From an uncultured Christensenella sp. (lineage in GTDB: Bacteria > Bacillota > Clostridia > Christensenellales > Borkfalkiaceae): a stretch of 64,000 bases of DNA. Under the pieces are notes generated by a model. That model was not told where the DNA came from. It searched no databases and saw only the letters and a list, made by a program, of their open reading frames with translations. This document shows, piece after piece, positions 16,032 through 24,122 of this stretch (positions are counted from its first letter, which is position 1; each line of letters begins with the position of its first letter). Position numbers and translations under genes: made by a program. The DNA lies in assembly GCA_910585785.1 (NCBI GenBank), contig CAJUEV010000002.1:51226-115225 (forward strand), written 5' to 3'.

Positions 16032-17444
16032 ATGCGCAATTTTCCGAAATTTATATTTTCTTTGAATTTTTTATATATGGCGTTAATTGCGGCACAGATT
16101 GCCGCAATTATTTTTTTATGCCTGTTTATTCCCTCCGTTTTGCCGGCGGCGATTACGTTTGCGCTTATTTACCTGCTTTCGGCAATTACCGCGGCGGTGC
16201 TTTTCGTGCGCAAGGGTACGGCGGAAATAAAGTGCGCGTGGTTTGTGCTTATAGTCGCTTTGCCGGTGGCGGGCGCCATAATTTATTTCACCGCCACTAT
16301 AAAGTGTAAGCCGTGCGGAATTTTGCAGATACGCGCGCCCAGACAGACGGGGCTTGCGGGCGCCGCCGCCCTGACCTGCGGCACTACGGAAGCGGGCTAC
16401 GACCGCGCGGAGTACTTTAAAAGCGGCTCCGAGTTTTTCAAACGTCTGTTAAGCGAAATTAGCAATGCAAAAAAATACGTGTTGCTTGAATTTTTTATTA
16501 TAGCGCGCGGGCACATATTCAACGCGCTGATAACCGCCATAGAGCGGGCTAAGGAAAACGGCGCGGAAGTAAAGATAATTTTCGACGGCGTGGGCTCCGC
16601 CTTTAAATTGCGCAGAAAGGACGTTAAACGCCTTAAAGCCGCGGGCGCGGAGGTAAAGACTTTTCACCGCCTTACCCCGCTGCCCCGCGCAAAACTTAAC
16701 TTGCGCGACCATCGGAAAATTGCTGTAATAGACGGCAAAACAGCCTTTACCGGCGGAATTAACATCGCGGACGAGTACGCCAACATTATAAGCCCTTACG
16801 GGCACTGGAAGGACGTCGGCGTGGCGGTTTACGGCGCGGCGGCGCAAATATTTGAGGGAATGTTTTACTCCGTATGGAAAGGCAAGTACGAAATGACGGC
16901 GCCCGAAGGCGGCAAGTTCCGCTGCCTGCCCTTTTACGACAGTCCGCCCTATAAAACTTTTTGCGAGGACGCGTTTGTTTACGCCATCCACCGCGCGCAA
17001 AAGAGAGTGCACGTTTTCACCCCGTATTTTTGCGTAAGCGGAAAAACCGCCTCCGCCCTGCAAACCGCGGCTATGCGCGGCGTGGACGTGAAAATTATTT
17101 TGCCGCATATTCCCGACAAAAAATACGCGTTTGAACTTTCAAAAACTTACGCGGGCGAACTTGTACCTTACGGCGTCAAGTTTTACGAATATACGCCGGG
17201 CTTCATTCACGCAAAAAGCCTTATTTGCGACGATGCGGTGTTTTTGGGCAGTTATAATCTGGACTACCGCTCGGCGCACTTCAACTTTGAGTGCGGCGCG
17301 GCGTTTGAAGGAAACATAGTTGCGGAGGCGGAACAGGACTTTGACGAGTGTATTACCCTGTCAAAACCGTTCACCCCCAAACAACCGTCATTTTTCGGCA
17401 AACTTTACCGCACTTTTTTGACGTTGCTTGCGCCGCTTATGTAA
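16032..17444 (+). CDS. cls: Cardiolipin synthase (phospholipase D family)
   Basis: Cls joins two phosphatidylglycerol molecules to cardiolipin at the membrane. The 470-residue protein has two or three N-terminal transmembrane segments (about 11-35, 37-59, 68-88), then two PLD catalytic motifs: H227-R-K229 with D234, and H393-A-K395 with D400. The gap between them and the final hydrophobic tail are normal. The N-terminal region of about 95-125 is a short linker. There is no clear ribosome binding site before the ATG at 16032; translation may be coupled to the upstream dehydrogenase-like gene 26 nt away, or start at the internal ATG at 16077. The function assignment is confident. Confidence 0.92.
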   Translation: MRNFPKFIFSLNFLYMALIAAQIAAIIFLCLFIPSVLPAAITFALIYLLSAITAAVLFVRKGTAEIKCAWFVLIVALPVAGAIIYFTATIKCKPCGILQIRAPRQTGLAGAAALTCGTTEAGYDRAEYFKSGSEFFKRLLSEISNAKKYVLLEFFIIARGHIFNALITAIERAKENGAEVKIIFDGVGSAFKLRRKDVKRLKAAGAEVKTFHRLTPLPRAKLNLRDHRKIAVIDGKTAFTGGINIADEYANIISPYGHWKDVGVAVYGAAAQIFEGMFYSVWKGKYEMTAPEGGKFRCLPFYDSPPYKTFCEDAFVYAIHRAQKRVHVFTPYFCVSGKTASALQTAAMRGVDVKIILPHIPDKKYAFELSKTYAGELVPYGVKFYEYTPGFIHAKSLICDDAVFLGSYNLDYRSAHFNFECGAAFEGNIVAEAEQDFDECITLSKPFTPKQPSFFGKLYRTFLTLLAPLM

Positions 17445-17460
17445 AGCCAAAAATATAATA

Positions 17461-17489
17461 TTGACAAAAACGCCGACAGGGTATATAAT
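17461..17489 (+). promoter_or_regulatory. Consensus promoter positioned for a leaderless yfcE transcript
   Basis: TTGACA (17461-17466), a 17-bp spacer, TATAAT (17484-17489), both perfect. The yfcE ATG at 17496 begins 7 nt after the last T of the -10, the usual position of +1. Confidence 0.9.
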
Positions 17490-17495
17490 TTTTTT

Positions 17496-17996
17496 ATGAA
17501 ATTTTTAATAGCTTCGGATATTCACGGTTCAGCAAAATGGTGCCGCCTTCTTTTAGAAGCGTTTGAAAGGGAAAAAGCGGATATGCTTTTACTTTGCGGC
17601 GATATACTTTACCACGGCCCGCGCAACCCGTTGCCGGACAAATACGCGCCTATGGAAGTCGCCGAAATGTTAAGCAGCGTAAAGGACAAAATTTTATGCG
17701 TGCGCGGCAATTGCGACAGCGAGGTAGACCAGATGGTTTTACCCTTCCCTTTAACGCCCGACTATGCGGCGGTTTATGCGGACGGCAAAAAAATTTATCT
17801 GTCTCACGGGCACCGCGACATTCCTCCGCTTAACGACGGCGACGTTTACGTTACGGGGCACACGCACGTTCCGCATAAAGTTTGCGAAGACGGCGTGCTT
17901 TATCTTAACCCCGGTTCGGTTTCCCTGCCGAAAGACGGCAGCGCGCACGGATATATCGTCTACGAAAACGGCGAATTCGCTTTTAAATCGCTTTAA
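17496..17996 (+). CDS. YfcE/MJ0936-type metallophosphodiesterase
   Basis: A 166-residue single-domain calcineurin-like phosphodiesterase with all metal-binding blocks: D8-I-H10, G35-D36, G71-N72-C-D, H104-G-H106, and G121-H-T-H124. Relatives (YfcE) hydrolyse phosphodiester model substrates; the natural substrate is uncertain. There is no Shine-Dalgarno; six T residues directly precede the ATG and a perfect promoter abuts it, so the mRNA is probably leaderless. It is transcribed separately from cls despite a 51-nt gap and is closed by a terminator at 18017. Confidence 0.92.
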   Translation: MKFLIASDIHGSAKWCRLLLEAFEREKADMLLLCGDILYHGPRNPLPDKYAPMEVAEMLSSVKDKILCVRGNCDSEVDQMVLPFPLTPDYAAVYADGKKIYLSHGHRDIPPLNDGDVYVTGHTHVPHKVCEDGVLYLNPGSVSLPKDGSAHGYIVYENGEFAFKSL

Positions 17997-18016
17997 TCTG
18001 ATTTTTGCAAAAGTTA

Positions 18017-18051
18017 AACCCCCTCCGCTTAAACGGAGGGGGTTGATTTTT
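18017..18051 (+). terminator. Terminator of yfcE
   Basis: An 11-bp perfect stem (AACCCCCTCCG / CGGAGGGGGTT) with a 6-nt loop followed by GATTTTT. It lies between convergent genes and is likely used from both sides. Confidence 0.92.
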
Positions 18052-18064
18052 CGTTTTTACTTGA

Positions 18065-18286
18065 TTAAACAGGTAACAGACGAAGGATATGCTTGCTGGT
18101 AATCATAAGGATGAGGTCAACAACCCAAAGGATGAAACCAAGTCCGATAAGACGAAGGATTGCCGCTACAATTTTGCCTTCCTGGAATCTGGTGATAGCG
18201 CCGCAAATCCACGAAGTGAAGGGAATGATTGCCAGAATCAAGCTAACGATATAGCTGAGACCAAAGTAATCGCTCTTACTTGCCAT
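18065..18286 (-). CDS. Small two-helix membrane protein
   Basis: A 73-residue protein with two hydrophobic segments (about 8-31 and 40-62) joined by a short polar loop TRFQEGK, and a basic C-terminus. I do not recognise a named family; its pattern resembles small membrane proteins common in Bacillota, but no function is implied. AAGGAG lies 9 nt before the ATG at 18286, and a strong promoter (18319-18346) drives it alone. It is convergent with yfcE. The strong promoter and ideal ribosome binding site suggest the protein is abundant. Confidence 0.78.
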   Translation of the reverse strand: MASKSDYFGLSYIVSLILAIIPFTSWICGAITRFQEGKIVAAILRLIGLGFILWVVDLILMITSKHILRLLPV

Positions 18287-18318
18287 TTTTCAAATCTCCT
18301 TTTGTTTTTATTAAATAT

Positions 18319-18346
18319 ATTATATCATATTCCCATAATATGTCAA
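18319..18346 (-). promoter_or_regulatory. Promoter of the small membrane protein gene
   Basis: On the minus strand a perfect TTGACA (18346-18341) and TATAAT (18324-18319) are separated by 16 bp. Confidence 0.87.
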
Positions 18347-18393
18347 TAATAAGTATATAAATTTTTTATGTTATATAATTATTGCGTATTTTT

Positions 18394-18432
18394 ATAAAAA
18401 AACTCCGAAGGCGAATTATGCCGTCGGAGTTT
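18394..18432 (-). terminator. Terminator of the S10-spc-alpha supercluster
   Basis: On the minus strand AACTCCGA pairs with TCGGAGTT, with an inner GGC/GCC extension, followed by a T-rich run. It lies 65 nt after the rplQ stop, the last gene. Confidence 0.88.
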
Positions 18433-18497
18433 ATAAATTTATTTGATTTTATACGGTAAAAAAACTTTTATATCCGCTTTTTTTAAGCCGTTGCGCC

Positions 18498-19004
18498 TTA
18501 AACAAGCTCTATAATCGCTTCTTCCGCAGCGTCGCCGCGGCGCTGTCCCAAAAGATAAATTCTGGTGTAGCCGCCGCCCTGACCGAGTTCTTCGGCGCGC
18601 TGAGCGTATTTGGGAGCGATTTCATTGAAAAGTTTTTCCATCAAAGGATGCTGTATGTCCGCGGTTCTCTTTTTGAAGTCGGACTTCTTTTCCGCAAAGG
18701 GCTTAACTTCCTGCAAATCGCGGAGTTTGCCCATAAGCGCGCGGCGGACTGCAAGTTTTTTAGCGCTGTCCTTAACGCCTTTTACGGTAACTTCCTTTCC
18801 CTTTTTATCGGTCTTTTTAACGTCGAATTCAACGTTGTCGTCATAAACCGAAATAGCTTTGGTTATTATTTTTTCAACATAGGATTGCAGTTCTTTCGCC
18901 TTTGCCTTGGTGGTGGTAATTTTTCCGTACCAAAGCAATTCGGAAGCCTGATTTCTGAGTAACGCTTCTCTTTGTTCCGCCGTTCTTCCTAATTTGCCGG
19001 GCAT
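18498..19004 (-). CDS. rplQ: 50S ribosomal protein L17, extended form
   Basis: L17 lies near the peptide exit tunnel of the 50S. The N-terminal MPGKLGRTAEQREALLRN and the C-terminal GGYTRIYLLGQRRGDAAEEAIIELV are standard. The product is 168 residues against the usual 113-130, because of a Lys/Asp/Val-rich insertion at about 53-85 and a further added stretch at about 95-125. The ATG is only 3 nt after the rpoA stop, and AAGGAGGA lies within the rpoA end. Such extensions occur in some Clostridia, so it is not necessarily an error. It is the last gene of the transcript. Confidence 0.95.
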   Translation of the reverse strand: MPGKLGRTAEQREALLRNQASELLWYGKITTTKAKAKELQSYVEKIITKAISVYDDNVEFDVKKTDKKGKEVTVKGVKDSAKKLAVRRALMGKLRDLQEVKPFAEKKSDFKKRTADIQHPLMEKLFNEIAPKYAQRAEELGQGGGYTRIYLLGQRRGDAAEEAIIELV

Positions 19005-19007
19005 ATG

Positions 19008-19961
19008 TTAATCCTCCTTTTTTGCGAGAGAAAGTCCGTAGGATTGAAGTTTTAAAATAACTTCGTCAAGGGACTTTCTGCCAAGGTTTCTTACCTTAAG
19101 CATCTCGTCTTCCGTCTTTCTTGTCAAATCTTCCACGGTATGAATGTTTGCACGCTTCAAGCAGTTGTAGGAACGAACCGAAAGGTCCATATCCTCGATA
19201 GCCATAGCGAGTATTTTTGCCTGTTTGTCGTCCTCGTTTTTGACGAGTATGTCCATTCCCTTTATTGTGTCGGACAGGTCGACGAACAACGAAATATGGT
19301 CCTGCATTATTTTTGCCGCCAAAGAAACTATTTCCTTCGCGCTGAACGCCCCGTTAGTCCAAACTTCCAAAGTAAGTTTGTCATAGTCGGTGTTCTGTCC
19401 CACGCGGGTGTTTTCAACGGCGTAGTTGACCTTTTTGACGGGCGTGTATATGCTGTCTACGGGAATGTAGTCCAGCAATTCCGTGCGGGTGTGGTCCGCG
19501 CCCTTATATCCCCTGCCGCGGCCTATGGTTATTTCCATATCAATCTTGCCGCCTTCGTCAACGTAACAAATGTGCTGGTCGCCGTTTACTATTTCTATTT
19601 CGGAGTCCTCGCAAATGTCGCTTGCTTTAACTTCGCAGGGACCGACTTTGTAAAGGTGCACAACCTTTACGTAATCCTTGTCCGTTACGGTTGTTTTTAT
19701 GGCAAGCGTCTTTAAATTGAGGATTATTTCGGTTACGTCCTCTTTGACGCCGGGTATTGCGGAAAATTCGTGCTTTACGCTGCCGTCCAAAAATCTTATG
19801 CCCTGTGCGGCTGCGCCGGGAAGAGCCGACAACAGTATTCTTCTAAGGCAGTTGCCTATTGTAAGACCGAAGCCCTTTTCAAGCGGCTCTACAACGATTT
19901 TAGCGTAAGACTGGTCCTCGCTTTCTTCCGCAAGAATTTTGGGCATATCCATTTCGATCAT
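19008..19961 (-). CDS. rpoA: DNA-directed RNA polymerase subunit alpha
   Basis: The alpha subunit nucleates RNA polymerase assembly as a dimer, and its C-terminal domain contacts UP elements and activators. The 317 residues comprise the N-terminal domain (to about 230, with the NSLRRxLLSALPGAA-like NCLRRILLSALPGAA) and the CTD with VRSYNCLKRANIHTVEDL and RNLGRKSLDEV. Alpha CTD residue R in VRSYNCLKRA corresponds to the UP-element contact region. It is between rpsD and rplQ, the usual alpha-operon order in Clostridia. AGGAGG precedes the ATG. Confidence 0.97.
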   Translation of the reverse strand: MIEMDMPKILAEESEDQSYAKIVVEPLEKGFGLTIGNCLRRILLSALPGAAAQGIRFLDGSVKHEFSAIPGVKEDVTEIILNLKTLAIKTTVTDKDYVKVVHLYKVGPCEVKASDICEDSEIEIVNGDQHICYVDEGGKIDMEITIGRGRGYKGADHTRTELLDYIPVDSIYTPVKKVNYAVENTRVGQNTDYDKLTLEVWTNGAFSAKEIVSLAAKIMQDHISLFVDLSDTIKGMDILVKNEDDKQAKILAMAIEDMDLSVRSYNCLKRANIHTVEDLTRKTEDEMLKVRNLGRKSLDEVILKLQSYGLSLAKKED

Positions 19962-19985
19962 AAAACTTCCTCCTTTTTCCGATTA

Positions 19986-20606
19986 TTACTTGGAGTACAG
20001 CTCGACAATCATATGTTCGGAAATCTGACTGTCAATATCTTCTCTTACGGGCAGCGCCAAAATTTTTCCCTGTAATTTTTCGGGTTCGAATTCAAGCCAC
20101 TTGGGCGTGTTGACCTTTGTGGATTTTACCGCCTCGAAATATTTGTTGGACGTTTTGCTTTCTTTTACCGTTACAACGTCGCCAACCTTTACTATATAGG
20201 AAGGAACGTTTACCTTCTTGCCGTTTACAAGAAAATGACCGTGGTTTACAAGCTGTCTGGACTGAGCGCGGCTGACGCCTATTCCCATACGGAAAATAAC
20301 GTTGTCAAGTCTGCGTTCCAACAGTGAAAGCATATTTTCACCGGTGATTCCCTTCATTCTGTCGGCTTTTTCGTAGTAAGAACGGAACTGTCCTTCCTGA
20401 ACGCCGTAAATTCTTTTAACTTTCTGCTTTTCGCGAAGCTGCTGTCCGTATTCGGAAACCTTTTTTCTGCCCATACCGTGCTGTCCGGGAGCCATAGGTC
20501 TCTTTTCAAACGGGCACTTGCCGTTATAGCATTTTTCGCCTTTCAAAAACAGTTTTCCGCCCTCTCGTCTGCAAAGGCGGCATTTTGCTTCTCTGTAAGT
20601 TGCCAT
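19986..20606 (-). CDS. rpsD: 30S ribosomal protein S4
   Basis: S4 is a primary 16S rRNA binder that starts 30S body assembly. The 206-residue product has the S4 RNA-binding domain (RRLDNVIFRMGIGVSRAQSRQLVNHGHFLVNG) and an N-terminal zinc site at C9, C12, C26 and C31. It lies between rpsK and rpoA, as in Clostridia; in Bacillus it is elsewhere. In many bacteria S4 represses its own operon, but I see no S4 leader structure in the 15-nt gap to rpsK. Confidence 0.97.
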   Translation of the reverse strand: MATYREAKCRLCRREGGKLFLKGEKCYNGKCPFEKRPMAPGQHGMGRKKVSEYGQQLREKQKVKRIYGVQEGQFRSYYEKADRMKGITGENMLSLLERRLDNVIFRMGIGVSRAQSRQLVNHGHFLVNGKKVNVPSYIVKVGDVVTVKESKTSNKYFEAVKSTKVNTPKWLEFEPEKLQGKILALPVREDIDSQISEHMIVELYSK

Positions 20607-20621
20607 AAATCTGATACCTCC

Positions 20622-21023
20622 TTATACTCTGCGGCGCTTAGGCGGCCTGCAACCGTTGTGGGGAACGGGCGAAACGTCCGTAATCATAGTGATTTCCACG
20701 TCGCACGCGCCGATTGCGCGTATAGCGGACTCTCTGCCGGCGCCGGGACCCTTAACGTAAACTTCAACCGAACGAAGACCGTGCTCTTTCGCGGCTTTTA
20801 CCGCCGTTTCGGTTGCCTGCTGCGCTGCATAGGGGGTGCCTTTTCTGGAACCTTTAAAGCCAAGGCTGCCCGCCGAAGACCAGCTTAACGCGTTGCCGTG
20901 GATATCGGTTACCGTTACCAGCGTGTTATTGAAAGAGGACTGAATATGAACCTGACCTCTGTCTACTTTTTTAAGTTCTCTGCGCTTTCTTGTTACGGTT
21001 TGCTTTTTCTGTTGCTGTGCCAT
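20622..21023 (-). CDS. rpsK: 30S ribosomal protein S11
   Basis: S11 lies on the platform of the 30S at the E site. The 133-residue protein has the signature GPGAGRESAIRAIGACDVEITMITDVSPVPHNGCRPPKRRRV at the C-terminus, which places it without doubt, and a basic Q/K-rich N-terminus. It follows rpsM by 11 nt with AAGGAGG in the gap. Confidence 0.97.
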   Translation of the reverse strand: MAQQQKKQTVTRKRRELKKVDRGQVHIQSSFNNTLVTVTDIHGNALSWSSAGSLGFKGSRKGTPYAAQQATETAVKAAKEHGLRSVEVYVKGPGAGRESAIRAIGACDVEITMITDVSPVPHNGCRPPKRRRV

Positions 21024-21034
21024 ACTCTGCCTCC

Positions 21035-21409
21035 TTACTTAGCGCCCTTCTTCTTGGCGACCGTGCGGCGGGGACCTTTTCTTGTCCTCGCGTTGGTTTT
21101 GGTGGACTGACCGCGTACGGGCAATCCCTTTCTGTGACGGATGCCGCGATAGCTGCCTATTTCCATAAGTCTTTTGATATTAAGCGAAACTTCCGTGCGG
21201 AGTTCGCCTTCCACTCTTAAATTGTGGTCGATATATTCTCTAAGTTTGGATACCGTCTGCTCGTCCAAATCCTTTACGCGAGTATTGGGGTCAACGCCCG
21301 TTTCGGCAAGAATTTTCTGCGAGGTTTTAAGACCGATACCGTAGATATAGGTGAGTCCTATTTCGACTCTTTTTTCTCTGGGTAAATCTACACCGGCAAT
21401 ACGTGCCAT
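21035..21409 (-). CDS. rpsM: 30S ribosomal protein S13
   Basis: S13 sits in the head of the 30S and contacts the P-site tRNA and the 50S. The 124 residues start with MARIAGVDLPREKRVEIGLTYIYG and end in the basic KTNARTRKGPRRTVAKKKG tail that reaches P-site tRNA. AGGAGG precedes the start. The 272-nt stretch upstream, to infA, contains GC-rich inverted repeats (for example around 21476-21512) but no gene; it may hold a processing site or internal promoter. Confidence 0.97.
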   Translation of the reverse strand: MARIAGVDLPREKRVEIGLTYIYGIGLKTSQKILAETGVDPNTRVKDLDEQTVSKLREYIDHNLRVEGELRTEVSLNIKRLMEIGSYRGIRHRKGLPVRGQSTKTNARTRKGPRRTVAKKKGAK

Positions 21410-21681
21410 TTTGATTTAATTCCTCCGTTAAATTTTTTAAATGTGTTTTTTGTATATGTGAACCGCTTCAACCGTCCGCCGTAAAAATTCGGAATGTCGG
21501 CGGCAAGTTGCAGCGGGATTATTTTTGACGTTTAAATAAAACGATTACCGCTTATTTTTCGCGCGGAAAACCGCGCTTTAAAGTTTTTTAAAATTTCTAT
21601 AACGGTTTTGCCCGAACGCGCGCGAATATTTCAACGCAAACCGCGCAATCTTCAACCGCAAAACAAAATTTTAAAAGATAC

Positions 21682-21903
21682 TCAGTTTTTTGAACGCCAG
21701 GTTATTCTGCCTTTCGTCAAATCGTAAGGGCTTATTTCAAGTTTTACGTTGTCGCCCTCTATAATTCTGATATAGTTAAGGCGCAGTTTTCCCGAAATAT
21801 ACGCGGTTATTACGTGACCGTTGGCAAGTTTAACTTTGAAGTTGGCATTGGGCAGGCACTCTATTACTTTGCCTTCCGTTTCGATAACGTCGTCTTTTGA
21901 CAT
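21682..21903 (-). CDS. infA: Translation initiation factor IF-1
   Basis: IF-1 binds the A site of the 30S during initiation. The 73-residue OB-fold protein begins MSKDDVIETEGKVIECLPNANFKVKL and ends RITWRSKN, typical of the family. AGGAGT lies before the ATG at 21903. In this genome infA follows rpmJ instead of preceding it, reversing the usual map-infA-rpmJ-rpsM order. Confidence 0.97.
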   Translation of the reverse strand: MSKDDVIETEGKVIECLPNANFKVKLANGHVITAYISGKLRLNYIRIIEGDNVKLEISPYDLTKGRITWRSKN

Positions 21904-22031
21904 TATAACTCCTGAATTTTGTTTTTATTGTCTGTCCGGCGCTTTTTAAAATTTAAAAACGCGCAAAAGCAAGCGGCGCAAACCGCAAAGGGTTTTTAAA
22001 GAAACGTCTTTTACGGTTAGACGCTCTTTAA

Positions 22032-22148
22032 TCAGCCCTGACGCTGTTTATGGCTTTTATTTTTGGAACAAATAACCATAACTTTGCCGTTTCTTTTGAT
22101 AACTTTGCACTTGTCGCACATGGGTTTAACCGAAGGTCTGACTTTCAT
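22032..22148 (-). CDS. rpmJ: 50S ribosomal protein L36 (zinc form)
   Basis: A 38-residue protein I translated directly from the minus strand: MKVRPSVKPMCDKC starts it and HKQRQG ends it. Zinc ligands are C11, C14, C27 and H33, so this is the C+ form. AAGGAG precedes the ATG at 22148 by 8 nt. L36 helps organise 23S rRNA near the L7/L12 stalk base. It lies upstream of infA here, the reverse of the common order, with long spacers (136 and 128 nt) either side. Confidence 0.97.
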   Translation of the reverse strand: MKVRPSVKPMCDKCKVIKRNGKVMVICSKNKSHKQRQG

Positions 22149-22284
22149 AATAAACTCCTTTTATTCCTTTTCGCAAAGCCCGCGTTTGCGCGATTTTGCG
22201 AGATTGCCGCCGCGCCGCGCTTGACGTCAGGCAAAATTCCTGCGCCGCGTTCGGGCGTTCGGCTTTTAAAACTTTTTTTATCTT

Positions 22285-22590
22285 TTAATGTTTGTCTACG
22301 CCGTCCGTTTCTGTTTGCGGGCAATTGTAAGTTTTCAACGCCGAATACACTTCGGAATCGAACACTTTATCGCCGTTTAAAAGTTTTTCGCCTATCGTTT
22401 CGGCTGTTTCCGGCAACAAACGGACGTGTTTGATATTTTTTTTCTTCGGCGAAGCAAACTTTTTGAAGTTTCCGTCCACTACAAGTAGACTTCCGTCCGC
22501 GTTCACCGCCGAAATTATATAAAACCTGTTTTTATCTCTGCCTTGCAGACTTTCGCAAATTCCGCCCACGGCAGGAGTTTTATTTTTCAT
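22285..22590 (-). CDS. KOW-domain RNA-binding protein (L14e-like)
   Basis: A 101-residue protein with an N-terminal KOW-like barrel: VGGICESLQGRDKNRFYIISAVN, followed by DGNFKKFASPKKKNIKHVRLLPETAETIGEKL. Such proteins are commonly encoded between map and infA in Clostridia and are annotated as KOW-domain or ribosomal L14e/L6e-like RNA-binding proteins. A ribosomal or RNA role is inferred from this context; none is shown. It starts 61 nt after map. The C-terminal 25 residues are polar. Confidence 0.85.
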   Translation of the reverse strand: MKNKTPAVGGICESLQGRDKNRFYIISAVNADGSLLVVDGNFKKFASPKKKNIKHVRLLPETAETIGEKLLNGDKVFDSEVYSALKTYNCPQTETDGVDKH

Positions 22591-22651
22591 TTTGAACCTT
22601 TTTAAACTTCAACAAGCAACGCTGACTTTGCCGACGGCGCTTTTTTAAAGT

Positions 22652-23398
22652 TTATAACGTTAAAATTTCCACTCCGTCTTCTTTTATCAGCACGGTGTTT
22701 TCATAATGCGCGGCAGGCTTGCCGTCCGCGGTGTAAACAGTCCACCCGTCCGAGGCGTCCTGATAAACTTTCCACGTTCCCATTGCAATCATAGGTTCTA
22801 TACAAATAGTCATTCCCGCGCGAAGCCTCATACCCGTACCGCGCTTGCCGTAGTTTGGTACGGCGGGGTCTTCGTGCATACTGCGTCCTATTCCGTGACC
22901 GGTAAGGGCGCGAACCACTCCGTAACCGTTGCTTTCCGCGTGGGTTTGTACCGCGTTGCCTATGTTATACAGCGGAACTCCCGCTTGCAAACCTTCAATC
23001 GCTTTGAAGAAACATTCTTCCGTAATTTTAACAAGTTTTTTCTTTTCTTCCGAAACGTTGCCCAAAAGAAACGTTCTGCAAGCGTCGCCGTGAAAGCCGT
23101 TTTTTTCAGCTGTTATGTCCACGCTTACTATATCTCCGTCCGAAAGTATTCTGTCGCCGGGGATTCCGTGCACAACTACTTCGTTTACCGAAACGCACGA
23201 ACTTGCGGGATAGCCCTCGTAACCGAGTTCGGAAGGGTACGCCCCGCAGGAAGTTATATATTTATAGACTAATTCGTCCACTTCCTTCGTGGTCATACCT
23301 ATGCGTATGTTTTTGCCGACAAAGTCCAAAGTTTCTTTGACGATGCGGCAACTTTCGCGCATATATTCAATCTCTTTTTCGCTTTTTACCGTGACCAT
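22652..23398 (-). CDS. map: Methionine aminopeptidase, type I
   Basis: MAP removes the initiator methionine from nascent proteins after deformylation (def is at 55.7 kb). The 248-residue pita-bread-fold enzyme has the metal ligands in the order VDITAEKNGFHGDACRTF (two Asp), GHGIGRSMHEDPAVPNYG (His), and CIEPMIAMG (Glu) and a C-terminal ENTVLIKEDGVEILT. The ATG overlaps the adk stop (TAATG), so translation is coupled. Order secY-adk-map is normal. Confidence 0.97.
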   Translation of the reverse strand: MVTVKSEKEIEYMRESCRIVKETLDFVGKNIRIGMTTKEVDELVYKYITSCGAYPSELGYEGYPASSCVSVNEVVVHGIPGDRILSDGDIVSVDITAEKNGFHGDACRTFLLGNVSEEKKKLVKITEECFFKAIEGLQAGVPLYNIGNAVQTHAESNGYGVVRALTGHGIGRSMHEDPAVPNYGKRGTGMRLRAGMTICIEPMIAMGTWKVYQDASDGWTVYTADGKPAAHYENTVLIKEDGVEILTL

Positions 23399-24021
23399 TA
23401 CTTATCCAGAATCTTGCGGATTTGAACAAATACTTCGTCGGGGCTGCCTTCGCCGCTTTTCACGGATTGAAGTTTGCCCTGCGCCTTATAATACTCTATA
23501 AGGGGCGCCGTCTGCGAATTATAAGTATCAAGTCTTGCCTTAACAGTTTCAGGGTTGTCGTCCGCGCGCTGATAAAGTTCTTTGCCGCACTTTGCGCACG
23601 TCGTCGCGCCGTTAAGCGTGGAAACGTGATAACTTTCCCCGCACGAGCACACGCGTCTGCCGCATATTCTGTCCATCAAAAGCGCTTCGTCCACGTCGAT
23701 ATTAAGACATAAGTCTATCTTAGCAAACTTGTCAAGTTCTTTTGCCTGAAACAGATTGCGGGGGAAACCGTCCAGCATATAGCCGTCGTTAGCGTCGTCC
23801 CACGTAAGCCTGTCGCGCACGATGTCGCAAGTAACTTCGTCGGGAACAAGTTTGCCTGCGTCGATATACGACTTTGCAAGTTTACCTATCTCGGTGCCGC
23901 CTTTTATGTTTGCGCGGAAAATGTCGCCCGTGGAAATGTGCAAAAGCTTGTATTTATCTGCAATTTTGCTTGCCTGCGTACCCTTGCCTGCGCCGGGCGC
24001 GCCCAAAAGAATAATATTCAC
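23398..24021 (-). CDS. adk: Adenylate kinase
   Basis: Adk interconverts AMP + ATP and 2 ADP. Start is set to GTG at 24021: GAGG lies 7 nt upstream and the reading then begins VNIILLGAPGAGKGTQ, matching the family; an upstream ATG at 24069 adds an unrelated lead. The 207 residues include the P-loop GAPGAGKGT (7-15) and the LID with C125-S-C127 and C142-A-K-C145. The first zinc pair is C-x-C instead of the usual C-x2-C. The stop overlaps map. Confidence 0.96.
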   Translation of the reverse strand: MNIILLGAPGAGKGTQASKIADKYKLLHISTGDIFRANIKGGTEIGKLAKSYIDAGKLVPDEVTCDIVRDRLTWDDANDGYMLDGFPRNLFQAKELDKFAKIDLCLNIDVDEALLMDRICGRRVCSCGESYHVSTLNGATTCAKCGKELYQRADDNPETVKARLDTYNSQTAPLIEYYKAQGKLQSVKSGEGSPDEVFVQIRKILDK

Positions 24022-24122
24022 GGAATACCTCACTAAAATCAAGGTTGTATAAGCGTTAAGCCTTTTCAAACAAACCGCGCTGAACCGCCGTAAAAGCGGT
24101 CAGGCGTTTATTTGTTTTTGAA

